A DNA stretch of 37,636 nt from Pseudomonas psychrophila HA-4 (GTDB lineage Bacteria > Pseudomonadota > Gammaproteobacteria > Pseudomonadales > Pseudomonadaceae): contig NZ_ALJC01000101.1 in NCBI RefSeq assembly GCF_000282975.1, forward strand, positions 1-37,636, written 5' to 3'. Under the pieces are notes generated by a model. It was given only the letters and a program-made list of their open reading frames with translations, had not been told where the DNA came from and made no database searches. Shown piece after piece: positions 26,363 to 37,475 of the stretch (positions are counted from its first letter, which is position 1; each line of letters begins with the position of its first letter). The position numbers and the translations under genes are program-made.

Positions 26363-27139
26363 ATGTCACGCCTGCCGTTAATCGGCGTCACCGCCTGCAC
26401 CAAGCAGATCGGTTTGCATCCTTATCACATCACTGGCGATAAGTACGTGCGAGCAGTCGCGGTGGCAGCCAAAGGCTTGCCTCTGATCCTTCCGTCACTG
26501 GCGGAACTGATTGATCCGACCAATATTCTGGACAGTCTGGACGGCCTGCTTTTTACCGGATCACCCTCCAATATCGAACCTCATTTGTATCACGGCCCTG
26601 CCAGCGAACCTGGCACGTTGCATGATCCTGACCGTGATCGAACCACCCTCCCCCTGATTCGCGCTGCTCTGGCAGCAGGCGTTCCGGTGCTCGGCATTTG
26701 CCGGGGCTTTCAAGAATTGAATGTAGCCCTGGGTGGCTCACTTCACCAGAAATTGCACGAAGTCGAAGGCTTTATCGAGCACCGCGAAGACCCCAGCGCA
26801 CCGGTCGAGGTGCAGTACGGCCCGAGCCACACCATGCACGTTCAGCCGGGTGGAGTGCTGGCAGGTTTGGGCTTGCCGACCGAGTTTGAGGTCAACTCGA
26901 TTCACACCCAGGGCGTTGACCAATTAGCCCCAGGGCTGCGGGTTGAAGCCCTCGCACCGGACGGCTTGGTCGAAGCGGTCTCGGTGCAAGACGGCAAGGC
27001 TTTTGCTTTAGCTGTTCAATGGCACCCTGAATGGCAGGTAAGCTCTAACCCGATTTACCTCGCCATCTTCCAGGCATTTGGAGATGCCTGCAGACGGCGC
27101 GCAACACAACGCGACGCCGATGCGTCAGTAAACGCCTGA
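26363..27139 (+). CDS. spuA: Gamma-glutamyl-polyamine-acid hydrolase SpuA (PuuD-like)
   Basis: A 258-residue class I glutamine-amidotransferase-fold hydrolase that releases glutamate from gamma-glutamyl-GABA. Nucleophile motif GICRGFQELNVALGG, the oxyanion region LLFTGSPSNIEPHLYHG and the His/Glu pair in FALAVQWHPEWQV are present. EVNSIHTQGVDQLAPGL is a PuuD-family block. It is the first gene of spuABCDEFGH, 36 bases before spuB. Confidence 0.93.
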   Translation: MSRLPLIGVTACTKQIGLHPYHITGDKYVRAVAVAAKGLPLILPSLAELIDPTNILDSLDGLLFTGSPSNIEPHLYHGPASEPGTLHDPDRDRTTLPLIRAALAAGVPVLGICRGFQELNVALGGSLHQKLHEVEGFIEHREDPSAPVEVQYGPSHTMHVQPGGVLAGLGLPTEFEVNSIHTQGVDQLAPGLRVEALAPDGLVEAVSVQDGKAFALAVQWHPEWQVSSNPIYLAIFQAFGDACRRRATQRDADASVNA

Positions 27140-27175
27140 CTTATTCAAGTCAGGAAACTCAGCCCAGAGGCATTT

Positions 27176-28534
27176 ATGAGTAACAACCTCGACCAGCTCA
27201 CCGATTGGTTGAAAGACCACAAGATCACAGAAGTCGAATGCATGATCGCCGACCTTACCGGGATTACTCGCGGGAAGATTTCGCCGACCAACAAGTTCAT
27301 TGCTGAAAAAGGCATGCGCCTGCCCGAAAGCGTATTGCTGCAAACCGTTACCGGCGACTATGTCGAAGACGACATCTATTACGAGCTACTCGATCCGGCA
27401 GACATCGACATGGTCTGCCGTCCCGATCAGAACGCAGTATTTCTCGTGCCGTGGGCCATCGAGCCAACCGCTCAGGTGATTCACGACACCTACGACAAGC
27501 AGGGCAACCCGATTGAGTTGTCACCGCGCAACGTGCTTAAAAAGGTCCTCAAACTCTATGCCGACCACGGCTGGCAGCCGATCGTGGCGCCAGAAATGGA
27601 GTTTTACCTGACCAAGCGCAGCGACGACCCGGACTACCCGTTGCAGCCGCCAGTAGGTCGCTCAGGCCGTCCAGAAACGGGCCGTCAGTCGTTCTCTATT
27701 GAAGCCGCCAACGAATTCGACCCGCTGTTTGAAGACGTTTACGACTGGTGCGAACTGCAAGAACTGGATCTGGACACCCTGATCCACGAAGACGGCACAG
27801 CGCAGATGGAAATCAACTTCCGTCACGGCGACGCGTTGTCGCTGGCCGACCAGATTCTGGTGTTCAAACGCACCATGCGTGAAGCCGCGCTCAAGCACGA
27901 CGTCGCCGCAACATTCATGGCTAAACCCATGACCGGTGAGCCGGGCAGCGCGATGCATTTACACCAAAGCATCATCGACATCGCAACGGGCAAAAACGTC
28001 TTCTCTAATGAAGACGGCACCATGAGCCAACTGTTCCTTAATCACATCGGCGGCCTGCAGAAGTTCATTCCTGAGCTGCTGCCTCTGTTTGCGCCGAACG
28101 TGAACTCTTTCCGCCGCTTCCTGCCTGACACCTCAGCGCCGGTAAACGTGGAATGGGGCGAAGAAAACCGCACCGTGGGCCTGCGTGTGCCCGATGCTGG
28201 GCCGCAAAACCGCCGTGTCGAAAACCGCTTGCCGGGCGCCGACGCCAACCCGTACCTGGCCATTGCTGCCAGCTTGCTGTGTGGCTACATCGGCATGGTC
28301 GAAGGCATCAACCCAAGCGCGCCAGTAGTGGGCCGCGGATATGAGCGCCGCAACCTGCGCCTACCGCTGACCATTGAAGACGCGCTGGAGCGGATGGAAA
28401 ACAGCAAGACCGTCGAGAAGTACCTCGGCACCAAGTTCATCACCGGCTACGTCGCGGTAAAACGTGCCGAACATGAAAATTTCAAGCGCGTCATCAGTTC
28501 GTGGGAGCGGGAATTCCTGCTGTTCGCCGTCTGA
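27176..28534 (+). CDS. spuB: Gamma-glutamylpolyamine synthetase SpuB
   Basis: A 452-residue glutamine-synthetase-like enzyme that glutamylates putrescine. MIADLTGITRGKISPTNKFI, VAPEMEFYLTKRSDDP, MTGEPGSAMHLHQSIID, VNSFRRFLPDTSAPVNVEWG and NRTVGLRVPDAGPQNRRVEN with GADANPYLAIAASLLCGY mark the fold. It differs enough from SpuI that the two likely have different polyamine preferences. CAGAGGCA is a weak ribosome binding site before the ATG. A hairpin follows it before spuC. Confidence 0.93.
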   Translation: MSNNLDQLTDWLKDHKITEVECMIADLTGITRGKISPTNKFIAEKGMRLPESVLLQTVTGDYVEDDIYYELLDPADIDMVCRPDQNAVFLVPWAIEPTAQVIHDTYDKQGNPIELSPRNVLKKVLKLYADHGWQPIVAPEMEFYLTKRSDDPDYPLQPPVGRSGRPETGRQSFSIEAANEFDPLFEDVYDWCELQELDLDTLIHEDGTAQMEINFRHGDALSLADQILVFKRTMREAALKHDVAATFMAKPMTGEPGSAMHLHQSIIDIATGKNVFSNEDGTMSQLFLNHIGGLQKFIPELLPLFAPNVNSFRRFLPDTSAPVNVEWGEENRTVGLRVPDAGPQNRRVENRLPGADANPYLAIAASLLCGYIGMVEGINPSAPVVGRGYERRNLRLPLTIEDALERMENSKTVEKYLGTKFITGYVAVKRAEHENFKRVISSWEREFLLFAV

Positions 28535-28540
28535 CACGCC

Positions 28541-28571
28541 GGGTGTCGCTGCACCGGGAGCGGCGACACCC
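28541..28571 (+). other. 9-bp stem-loop between spuB and spuC
   Basis: GGGTGTCGC (28541-28549) pairs exactly with GCGACACCC (28563-28571) across a 13-base loop, seven bases after the spuB stop and ten bases before the spuC ribosome binding site (AAAGGAG, 28581). There is no T-run, so a processing or stability element is more likely than a terminator. Confidence 0.7.
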
Positions 28572-28593
28572 CAACTGAATAAAGGAGAGCTGT

Positions 28594-29958
28594 ATGACTA
28601 GCAAAACCCCGCAAACCCTCGAATGGCAACAACTGAGCAACGACCATCACTTGGCACCGTTCAGCGACTTCAAGCAATTGAAAGAAGTCGGCCCGCGCAT
28701 CATCACTCACGCCAAAGGCGTGTACCTGTGGGACAGCGAAGGGCACAAGATTCTCGACGGCATGGCCGGCCTGTGGTGTGTTGCCATTGGTTATGGACGT
28801 GACGAACTGGCCGATGCGGCCAGCAAGCAAATGCGCGAACTGCCGTACTACAACCTGTTTTTCATGACCGCCCACCCGCCGGTTCTTGAGCTGTCCAAGG
28901 CCATCGCTGACATCGCGCCAGAAGGCATGAACCACGTGTTTTTCACGGGTTCCGGCTCTGAAGGCAACGACACGATGCTGCGCATGGTTCGCCACTACTG
29001 GGCGATCAAAGGCCAGCCGAACAAAAAAGTCATCATCAGCCGCAAAAACGGTTACCACGGTTCGACCGTGGCCGGCGCCAGCTTGGGCGGCATGACCTAT
29101 ATGCACGAACAGGGTGACTTGCCGATTCCGGGCATCACGCACATCGCGCAACCGTACTGGTTTGCTGAAGGCGGCGACATGTCGCCAGAAGAGTTCGGCA
29201 TCTTCGCAGCCAATCAGTTGGAAGAACGCATCCTAGAAATCGGCGTCGACAATGTGGGGGCCTTTATTGCCGAGCCGATTCAGGGCGCTGGCGGCGTCAT
29301 TATTCCGCCAGATACCTACTGGCCGCGTATCAAAGAGATCCTGGCCAAGTACGATATTTTGTTCGTGGCCGATGAAGTGATCTGCGGCTTTGGCCGCACA
29401 GGTGAGTGGTTCGGTAGCGATTTCTACGGCCTCAAGCCAGACATGATGACCATCGCCAAAGGCCTGACTTCGGGTTACATCCCTATGGGTGGCCTGATCG
29501 TGCGCGACGAAGTGGTGGCGGTGCTCAACGAAGGCGGCGATTTCAACCACGGTTTCACCTATTCAGGTCACCCGGTTGCCGCCGCCGTGGCGCTGGAAAA
29601 CATCCGCATTCTGCGCGAAGAAAAAATTATCGAGAACGTGCACAACGAAACGGCACCGTATTTGCAAAAGCGTTTACGCGAACTGAACGATCACCCGTTG
29701 GTGGGCGAAGTCCGCGGTGTGGGTCTGTTGGGCGCCATTGAATTGGTGCAAGACAAAGCCACTCGCAAACGCTATGAAGGCCGCGGCGTTGGCATGATCT
29801 GCCGACAATTCTGCTTTGATAACGGCCTGATCATGCGTGCCGTGGGCGACACCATGATCATTGCGCCACCGCTGGTGATCAGCAAAGACGAGATCGATGA
29901 GCTGGTGACCAAGGCTCGCAAGTGCCTAGACCTGACTTTGGAAGCACTGCAAAGTTAA
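28594..29958 (+). CDS. spuC: Putrescine-pyruvate aminotransferase SpuC
   Basis: A 454-residue class III PLP-dependent aminotransferase that moves an amino group from putrescine or related polyamines to pyruvate. The PLP lysine is Lys289 in MTIAKGLTSGYIPMGG; VADEVICGFGRTGEWFGSD holds the PLP-contacting Asp, and FFTGSGSEGNDTMLRMVRHY, KNGYHGSTVAGASLGG and AEPIQGAGGVIIPP are further family blocks. The N-terminal DHHLAPFSDFKQLKEVG is typical of this Pseudomonas group. AAAGGAG precedes the ATG. Confidence 0.95.
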   Translation: MTSKTPQTLEWQQLSNDHHLAPFSDFKQLKEVGPRIITHAKGVYLWDSEGHKILDGMAGLWCVAIGYGRDELADAASKQMRELPYYNLFFMTAHPPVLELSKAIADIAPEGMNHVFFTGSGSEGNDTMLRMVRHYWAIKGQPNKKVIISRKNGYHGSTVAGASLGGMTYMHEQGDLPIPGITHIAQPYWFAEGGDMSPEEFGIFAANQLEERILEIGVDNVGAFIAEPIQGAGGVIIPPDTYWPRIKEILAKYDILFVADEVICGFGRTGEWFGSDFYGLKPDMMTIAKGLTSGYIPMGGLIVRDEVVAVLNEGGDFNHGFTYSGHPVAAAVALENIRILREEKIIENVHNETAPYLQKRLRELNDHPLVGEVRGVGLLGAIELVQDKATRKRYEGRGVGMICRQFCFDNGLIMRAVGDTMIIAPPLVISKDEIDELVTKARKCLDLTLEALQS

Positions 29959-29963
29959 CTGCT

Positions 29964-30035
29964 AGGCTCTGAGCGCAAGGCAACTGCACTTTTAATGTAG
30001 GCAATTGCGCTTAGAGCCTTAGGAATCAAGGCTCT
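29964..30035 (+). promoter_or_regulatory. Competing stem-loops between spuC and spuD
   Basis: Three segments can pair in two exclusive ways. Segment A (29964-29978, AGGCTCTGAGCGCAA) pairs over 15 bases, with one G-U, with segment B (30005-30019, TTGCGCTTAGAGCCT). The 3' part of B (AGAGCCTT, 30013-30020) pairs perfectly with segment C (AAGGCTCT, 30028-30035). A starts five bases after the spuC stop. The remainder of the gap to spuD at 30143 holds no other obvious element. Confidence 0.6.
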
Positions 30036-30088
30036 TCCCTTGAAAGCCTGCCCCGGATCTTGCCAGACTAGCCGCCAGCTTTGGTTAA

Positions 30089-31255
<1,167 letters not shown>

Positions 31256-31260
31256 GAGAC

Positions 31261-31352
31261 TGTAGTCGCTGCCGAAGGCTGCGAAGGGTTGCGGAGCAAC
31301 CCGTTTCTTGAAGTCCCCACGGACCTCATCGCAGCCTGCGGCAGCGACTACA
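31261..31352. repeat. REPIN-like element between spuD and spuE
   Basis: TGTAGTCGCTGCCG with AAGGCTGCGA (31261-31284) and its complement (31329-31352) form 24-base arms with one mismatch. Inside, GGGTTGC-GGA-GCAACCC (31286-31302) makes a second perfect hairpin. The rest of the 31256-31517 gap shows nothing clear. It is a Pseudomonas REP-type pair and may set the expression ratio of spuD and spuE. Confidence 0.85.
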
Positions 31353-31478
31353 AAATTCAGGCTATACCGATAAAAATCCGGGATTTAAGTCAATAAATCG
31401 CAGAAAACTTTGCTGTGCAGGTTTATCGAGGGTAAGTTGCGCGCCGGTTTTGTCTTTGGCGGCTCAGCTGCCGTGTGA

Positions 31479-32612
<1,134 letters not shown>

Positions 32613-32681
32613 CTCGCAAGACCACCTATCCAAGGCCTGAGCATCTTGTTCGGGCTGCTAAATTTGTTGGGAGTTTCGTAA

Positions 32682-33824
32682 ATGGCTGTTGCCTCCGGCG
32701 CCTATAAGAAAGCCCTCGAGGGCGACCAGACACCTAAACAGGTGCTGGTCAAAATCGACCGGGTCACGAAAAAATTCGACGAGACGATTGCCGTGGACGA
32801 CGTGTCCCTGGAAATCAACAAAGGCGAAATCTTCGCCTTGCTCGGCGGATCGGGTTCGGGCAAATCCACCTTGCTGCGTATGCTCGCCGGTTTCGAGCGC
32901 CCAACAGAAGGTCGTATTTTCCTGGATGGCGTAGACATCACAGACATGCCGCCCTACGAGCGGCCGATCAACATGATGTTTCAGTCCTACGCCCTGTTCC
33001 CGCACATGACCGTGGCTCAAAACATCGCTTTCGGCCTTAAGCAGGACAAGATGTCCGGCGCCGAGATAGATGCCCGCGTGAGCGAAATGCTCAAGCTGGT
33101 ACACATGACCCAGTACGCCAAGCGCAAGCCGCATCAATTGTCTGGCGGTCAGCGCCAGCGTGTGGCCTTGGCCCGCTCGCTGGCCAAACGCCCAAAATTG
33201 CTGCTGCTCGACGAGCCGATGGGAGCACTGGACAAAAAACTGCGCTCGCAGATGCAACTCGAACTGGTGGAAATCATCGAACGCGTTGGCGTGACCTGCG
33301 TCATGGTGACTCACGATCAGGAAGAGGCCATGACCATGGCCCAACGCATCGCGATCATGCACCTGGGCTGGATCGCCCAGATCGGCAGCCCGATCGACAT
33401 CTATGAAACCCCGGTCAGCCGTCTGGTGTGTGAGTTCATCGGCAACGTCAACCTGTTCGAAGGTGAAGTGGTCGACGACGCCGAAGGTTACGCGCGCATC
33501 AATTGCCCGGAGCTGGAGAACGACATTTACGTCGGTCACGGCGTGACCACCTCGGTGGAAGACAAACACACCACCTACGCGATTCGGCCGGAAAAAATGC
33601 TGGTCACCACCGAAAAGCCGACCTACGAATACAACTGGTCACGCGGCAAGGTGCACGACATCGCCTACCTGGGCGGGCACTCGGTGTTCTACGTCGAATT
33701 GCCGAGCGGCAAACTGGTGCAATCATTCGTGGCCAACGCCGAACGCCGTGGCGCACGCCCGACTTGGGACGATGAAGTCTACGTGTGGTGGGAAGACGAC
33801 AGCGGCGTGGTACTGCGCTCATGA
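32682..33824 (+). CDS. spuF: Polyamine ABC transporter ATPase SpuF
   Basis: A 380-residue PotG-type ATPase. Walker A is GGSGSGKST, the Q-loop MMFQSYALFPHMTV, the signature LSGGQRQRVALAR, Walker B LLLLDEPMGALD and the switch histidine in VTHDQEEAMTM. A C-terminal TOBE-type domain (about residues 260-380: VNLFEGEVV, AIRPEKMLV, IAYLGGHSVFYVELPSGK) is typical of spermidine/putrescine ATPases. The stop overlaps the spuG start by four bases (ATGA). Confidence 0.95.
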   Translation: MAVASGAYKKALEGDQTPKQVLVKIDRVTKKFDETIAVDDVSLEINKGEIFALLGGSGSGKSTLLRMLAGFERPTEGRIFLDGVDITDMPPYERPINMMFQSYALFPHMTVAQNIAFGLKQDKMSGAEIDARVSEMLKLVHMTQYAKRKPHQLSGGQRQRVALARSLAKRPKLLLLDEPMGALDKKLRSQMQLELVEIIERVGVTCVMVTHDQEEAMTMAQRIAIMHLGWIAQIGSPIDIYETPVSRLVCEFIGNVNLFEGEVVDDAEGYARINCPELENDIYVGHGVTTSVEDKHTTYAIRPEKMLVTTEKPTYEYNWSRGKVHDIAYLGGHSVFYVELPSGKLVQSFVANAERRGARPTWDDEVYVWWEDDSGVVLRS

Positions 33825-34741
33825 ACATGCGAAAGCTTAAACGCCGACTGCAACGAATAACCCCCGGTGGCCGCCATATGGTCATCGGGATTCCATTCCT
33901 GTGGCTGTTTCTGTTTTTCATGCTGCCGTTCTTCATCGTTTTGAAGATCAGCTTTGCTGAGGCAGACATCGCGATTCCGCCTTACACCGAGATCTACAGC
34001 TACGTTGACCAGAAAATTCAGCTGCTGCTGAACCTGAGCAACTACGCCATGTTGGGCGACGATGAGTTGTACATCGCCGCTTACCTGGGCTCGCTGAAGA
34101 TGGCCTTCTTCAGCACGCTGTTGTGCCTGCTGATCGGTTATCCGATGGCTTACGCCATCGCCAATGCGCGCAAAGAGATGCAGACCGTATTGGTGCTGCT
34201 GATCATGATGCCGACCTGGACCGCGATCCTGATCCGCGTTTACGCGTGGATGGGCATCCTCAGCAATAACGGGTTGCTCAATGGCTTCTTGATGTCGATG
34301 GGCTGGATCGACCAACCCGTGCAAATCCTCAATACCAACATTGCGGTGTATATCGGCGTCGTGTACTCGTACCTGCCGTTTATGATCCTGCCGCTGTACG
34401 CCAACCTGGTAAAACACGACCACAGCCTGCTGGAAGCCGCGTCTGACCTGGGTTCGAGCACCTTCAACAGCTTCTGGAAAATCACCGTTCCGCTGTCAAA
34501 GAACGGCATCATCGCTGGCTGCATGCTGGTGTTTATCCCGGTAGTAGGTGAGTTCGTGATCCCGGAACTGCTGGGCGGCCCGGAAACCCTGATGATCGGT
34601 AAAGTGTTGTGGCAAGAGTTCTTCAACAACCGTGACTGGCCGGTAGCCTCTGCGCTTGCCGTGGTCATGCTGGCGATCCTGATCGTGCCCATCATTCTGT
34701 TCAACCGCAGCCAGGCTAAAGAGCTGGAGGGCAAGATATGA
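33821..34741 (+). CDS. spuG: Polyamine ABC transporter permease SpuG
   Basis: A 306-residue PotH-type inner-membrane permease with about six membrane segments (for example VIGIPFLWLFLFFMLPFFIV). The EAA loop is EAASDLGSSTFNSFWKITV. MPTWTAILIRVYAWMGIL and ELLGGPETLMIGKVLWQEF are PotH-family blocks. The start at 33821 (ATGA overlap with spuF) is chosen over the longer frame to 33785, which lies inside spuF. Its stop overlaps the spuH start by four bases. Confidence 0.95.
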   Translation: MNMRKLKRRLQRITPGGRHMVIGIPFLWLFLFFMLPFFIVLKISFAEADIAIPPYTEIYSYVDQKIQLLLNLSNYAMLGDDELYIAAYLGSLKMAFFSTLLCLLIGYPMAYAIANARKEMQTVLVLLIMMPTWTAILIRVYAWMGILSNNGLLNGFLMSMGWIDQPVQILNTNIAVYIGVVYSYLPFMILPLYANLVKHDHSLLEAASDLGSSTFNSFWKITVPLSKNGIIAGCMLVFIPVVGEFVIPELLGGPETLMIGKVLWQEFFNNRDWPVASALAVVMLAILIVPIILFNRSQAKELEGKI

Positions 34742-35628
34742 ACCGCATCCGTTTCTCTAGCTTTATGTTGGTGGCGGGGTTGTTATTCATCTACCTGCCG
34801 ATGCTGATCCTGGTGATCTACTCCTTCAACGCCTCCAAACTGGTGACGGTATGGGGCGGCTGGTCTTTGAAGTGGTACACCGGTTTGCTCGACAACACCC
34901 AACTGATGGGCTCGGTCATGCGCTCGCTGGAAATCGCCTGCTACACGGCGATTGCAGCGGTGGCGCTGGGCACATTGGCGGCGTTCGTGCTGACGCGCAT
35001 CAGCCACTTCAAGGGCCGCACACTGTTCGGCGGCTTGGTGACAGCGCCGCTGGTGATGCCAGAGGTAATCACCGGTCTGTCGCTGTTACTGCTGTTCGTG
35101 GCCATGGCGCAGATGATTGGCTGGCCGCAAGAACGCGGCATTGTCACCATCTGGATCGCTCACACCACGTTCTGTGCGGCCTACGTGGCGGTCGTGGTGT
35201 CGGCGCGTCTGCGTGAGCTGGACCTGTCGATCGAAGAAGCGGCCATGGACCTAGGCGCCAAGCCTTGGAAAGTGTTCTTTTTGATCACCATCCCGATGAT
35301 CGCGCCATCGCTGGCAGCGGGCGCCATGATGTCCTTTGCCCTGTCGCTGGACGACTTGGTACTGGCAAGCTTCGTGTCCGGCCCGGGTTCCACCACCTTG
35401 CCGATGGAAGTGTTCTCGGCGGTACGTCTGGGGGTTAAACCTGAGATCAACGCTGTGGCCAGTTTGATCCTGCTGGCAGTGTCGCTGGTGACCTTCTTGG
35501 TGTGGTTCTTCAGCCGTCGCGCCGAAGAACACCGCAAAAAGGCCATCCAGCAAGCCATCGAAGAATCGGCGGCAGAGTCCTGGAAACAACCTGATGTACG
35601 GCGTCCACAAACGCCAAACGTGGTTTAA
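34738..35628 (+). CDS. spuH: Polyamine ABC transporter permease SpuH
   Basis: A 296-residue PotI-type permease with about six membrane segments (for example FMLVAGLLFIYLPMLILVIY). The EAA loop is EAAMDLGAKPWKVFFLITI. GLVTAPLVMPEVITGLSLLL, LSLDDLVLASFVSGPGSTTL and MEVFSAVRLGVKPEINAVAS are PotI-family blocks. A charged cytoplasmic tail of about 35 residues closes it. It completes the SpuFGH membrane complex and is followed by a strong terminator. Confidence 0.95.
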   Translation: MNRIRFSSFMLVAGLLFIYLPMLILVIYSFNASKLVTVWGGWSLKWYTGLLDNTQLMGSVMRSLEIACYTAIAAVALGTLAAFVLTRISHFKGRTLFGGLVTAPLVMPEVITGLSLLLLFVAMAQMIGWPQERGIVTIWIAHTTFCAAYVAVVVSARLRELDLSIEEAAMDLGAKPWKVFFLITIPMIAPSLAAGAMMSFALSLDDLVLASFVSGPGSTTLPMEVFSAVRLGVKPEINAVASLILLAVSLVTFLVWFFSRRAEEHRKKAIQQAIEESAAESWKQPDVRRPQTPNVV

Positions 35629-35640
35629 GACAGCACCCTG

Positions 35641-35680
35641 AAAAACCTCGCCTCCTTTTCACAGGAGGCGAGGTTTTTTT
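35641..35680 (+). terminator. Intrinsic terminator of the spu operon
   Basis: CCTCGCCTCC (35646-35655) and GGAGGCGAGG (35664-35673) form a perfect 10-bp stem with an 8-base loop, preceded by five A and followed by seven T. It lies 17 bases after the spuH stop. Confidence 0.96.
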
Positions 35681-35701
35681 ATGGATTTTTTTCGTGGAAG
35701 C

Positions 35702-35751
35702 TGCCGCAGGCTGTGCGCTATCGATTGTTAAATCGATCGCAAACTGCGGCA
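35702..35751. repeat. REP-like palindrome after the spu operon
   Basis: TGCCGCAG (35702-35709) and CTGCGGCA (35744-35751) form the outer arms, with a nested ATCGATT...AATCGAT pair at about 35719-35737. It is a degenerate relative of the other palindromes. The rest of the 35629-35862 gap besides this and the terminator holds only the ribosome binding site GAAAGGA (35851-35857). Confidence 0.55.
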
Positions 35752-35862
35752 ACTCCTACGCCAAAACCATCTTTGCCCTTCGCAATATTGCCGCCCACTC
35801 CTACATCCATCTTCGCCCCACCTGCCTAGAGTTCAGCCTCTTAAATTGGCGAAAGGACTCAT

Positions 35863-37470
35863 ATGGCTAACAAAGGTGGACCCACCCAAATCTGGCGGCA
35901 TGTCGGTGGCGAAGGGGGCTACAAATACCTCGATGACATGACCCCAAAAGAGCTGGCCGCCCAAGAGGCCGAGCACCGCAGCTATGACCACATTGCGGCT
36001 GCCGATGCCGCTAGCCACAAAAGGGGGTTCGAGTATTGCGAGCAACAACAGCGCGAAGAGCGCGCCAGAAAGTTCGATCTGAACCTGCGCATTGGAGTGT
36101 TCTTCGACGGCACTAACAATAACGCCAGCAACTCCGAACTGGGCCAGCGGTGCGGCGCCCACCACCCCGTGCGAGCGCAAGATCTGGACGGCAGCTGTAA
36201 GCCCTACATGGCCGATCCCAAGGGCAGTTATGGAAATGATCCGAGCAATATTGCCAAGTTGTTTGATTTGTATGAACCCGCGCAAGAGTTAGTTGGAGCA
36301 AGCAAAAGTAGAAAGATTTACCGCAAACGATATATAGACGGAATCGGTACACAAGCCGCTGAAAAAGACATCTTTCTGGGCGTAAGCACCGGTCGCGGCG
36401 AAACCGGTGTGGAGCAAAGGGTAGGGCAAACATTTGCAAGCCTGTTGCGACTGATGAACGAACTCTATAAAGATCACCCAGACGCAGAAATAAGCACCAT
36501 AACCTTTGATATTTTTGGCTTTAGCCGAGGAGCGGCCGCCGCCCGGCATTTTTCCGATCATATCGCAAGCGGTCGTAACGGCCTCTGGGGTGAGGTCCTA
36601 CGCAGCACCAAAGCCAAGTTCAGTTGCTCTTTCACGCACGACTTTCACACCGTCTCTTTTGGATTTGTCGGGTTGTTTGACACGGTCGCCTCTGTTATCG
36701 GATGGGATAATTTTGGCAATTTAAGCAGCCGCCATATTCCCCGCCTGCAACTTTACCTGTGGCCAAACGCAATACAAAACGTAGTGCAATTGGCCGCCCG
36801 AGATGAAAAACGTTTTAATTTCGCACTCAGTGAAGTCGGCCCAGACCATCTCGAAATCACCCTACCTGGCGTGCATTCGGATCTGGGGGGTGGCTATCTG
36901 GCCCTCACCCAAGAAGAATTAATGGTCACACCGATGCAGGCACTCGACGTATCCATCGATAGGGACGTCACTGACACCTCCATTTACCGCGAGGCTCTAG
37001 ACGCGAAAGCCTGCTGGATTGCCGAAGGCTGGCCTGCTGACATGCTACATATCGTCACCCCACAAGCCGCGCATATTGAAGGGCAGGATGGCCTACTACC
37101 TGAACGCAAACGAGTCTATGCCGGGCTGCAAATCAAACGCGAAGTCCGAGGTGAACTGTCACGGGTGTATTTACGGGTAATGCATGCACTGGCCAAGGCC
37201 AAGGGAGTACCGTTCGACGATATACCGGCCAAACTTGAATACCAGATACCAGAAGAGCTACAACCCCTTTGCGACAGGTTTGTCGCTGGCGATTACAGCA
37301 CCACCCCGTCCGAGGAGGGGCTGCTGCGCCAGCGCTATATCCATACATCGGCACATTGGAATCACCCTTTCGGAAATACCACAGTCCGTGGCTTAACGCT
37401 GATCTACATCAACTCGCCTATGGAAGGCGGGGTGCGCGTTCGCCACCCTCATGTGTATGAGCCATGGTGA
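35863..37470 (+). CDS. Tle1-like (DUF2235) lipase, candidate type VI effector
   Basis: A 535-residue alpha/beta-hydrolase of the DUF2235/Tle1 phospholipase group. LRIGVFFDGTNNNASNSEL (about residues 76-94) is the DUF2235 opening motif, the nucleophile elbow is GFSRG with Ser221, and GVHSDLGGGY places a catalytic Asp at 340. A C-terminal HWNHPFGNT may hold the third triad member. The N-terminal 70 residues are charged and helix-like and may be a loading region. No signal peptide is present, which fits type VI or contact-dependent delivery. No VgrG, PAAR or Hcp gene is upstream. The next gene is a lipoprotein overlapping its end. Internal GC is lower than spu, suggesting transfer. Confidence 0.82.
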   Translation: MANKGGPTQIWRHVGGEGGYKYLDDMTPKELAAQEAEHRSYDHIAAADAASHKRGFEYCEQQQREERARKFDLNLRIGVFFDGTNNNASNSELGQRCGAHHPVRAQDLDGSCKPYMADPKGSYGNDPSNIAKLFDLYEPAQELVGASKSRKIYRKRYIDGIGTQAAEKDIFLGVSTGRGETGVEQRVGQTFASLLRLMNELYKDHPDAEISTITFDIFGFSRGAAAARHFSDHIASGRNGLWGEVLRSTKAKFSCSFTHDFHTVSFGFVGLFDTVASVIGWDNFGNLSSRHIPRLQLYLWPNAIQNVVQLAARDEKRFNFALSEVGPDHLEITLPGVHSDLGGGYLALTQEELMVTPMQALDVSIDRDVTDTSIYREALDAKACWIAEGWPADMLHIVTPQAAHIEGQDGLLPERKRVYAGLQIKREVRGELSRVYLRVMHALAKAKGVPFDDIPAKLEYQIPEELQPLCDRFVAGDYSTTPSEEGLLRQRYIHTSAHWNHPFGNTTVRGLTLIYINSPMEGGVRVRHPHVYEPW

Positions 37471-37475
37471 TTGCC

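Noticed and set aside
32658..33569. A 303-codon open frame antisense to spuF
   Set aside because: It mirrors the ATPase gene, is rich in His, Gln and Val as expected for a reverse-strand shadow of a high-GC gene, and has no motif.
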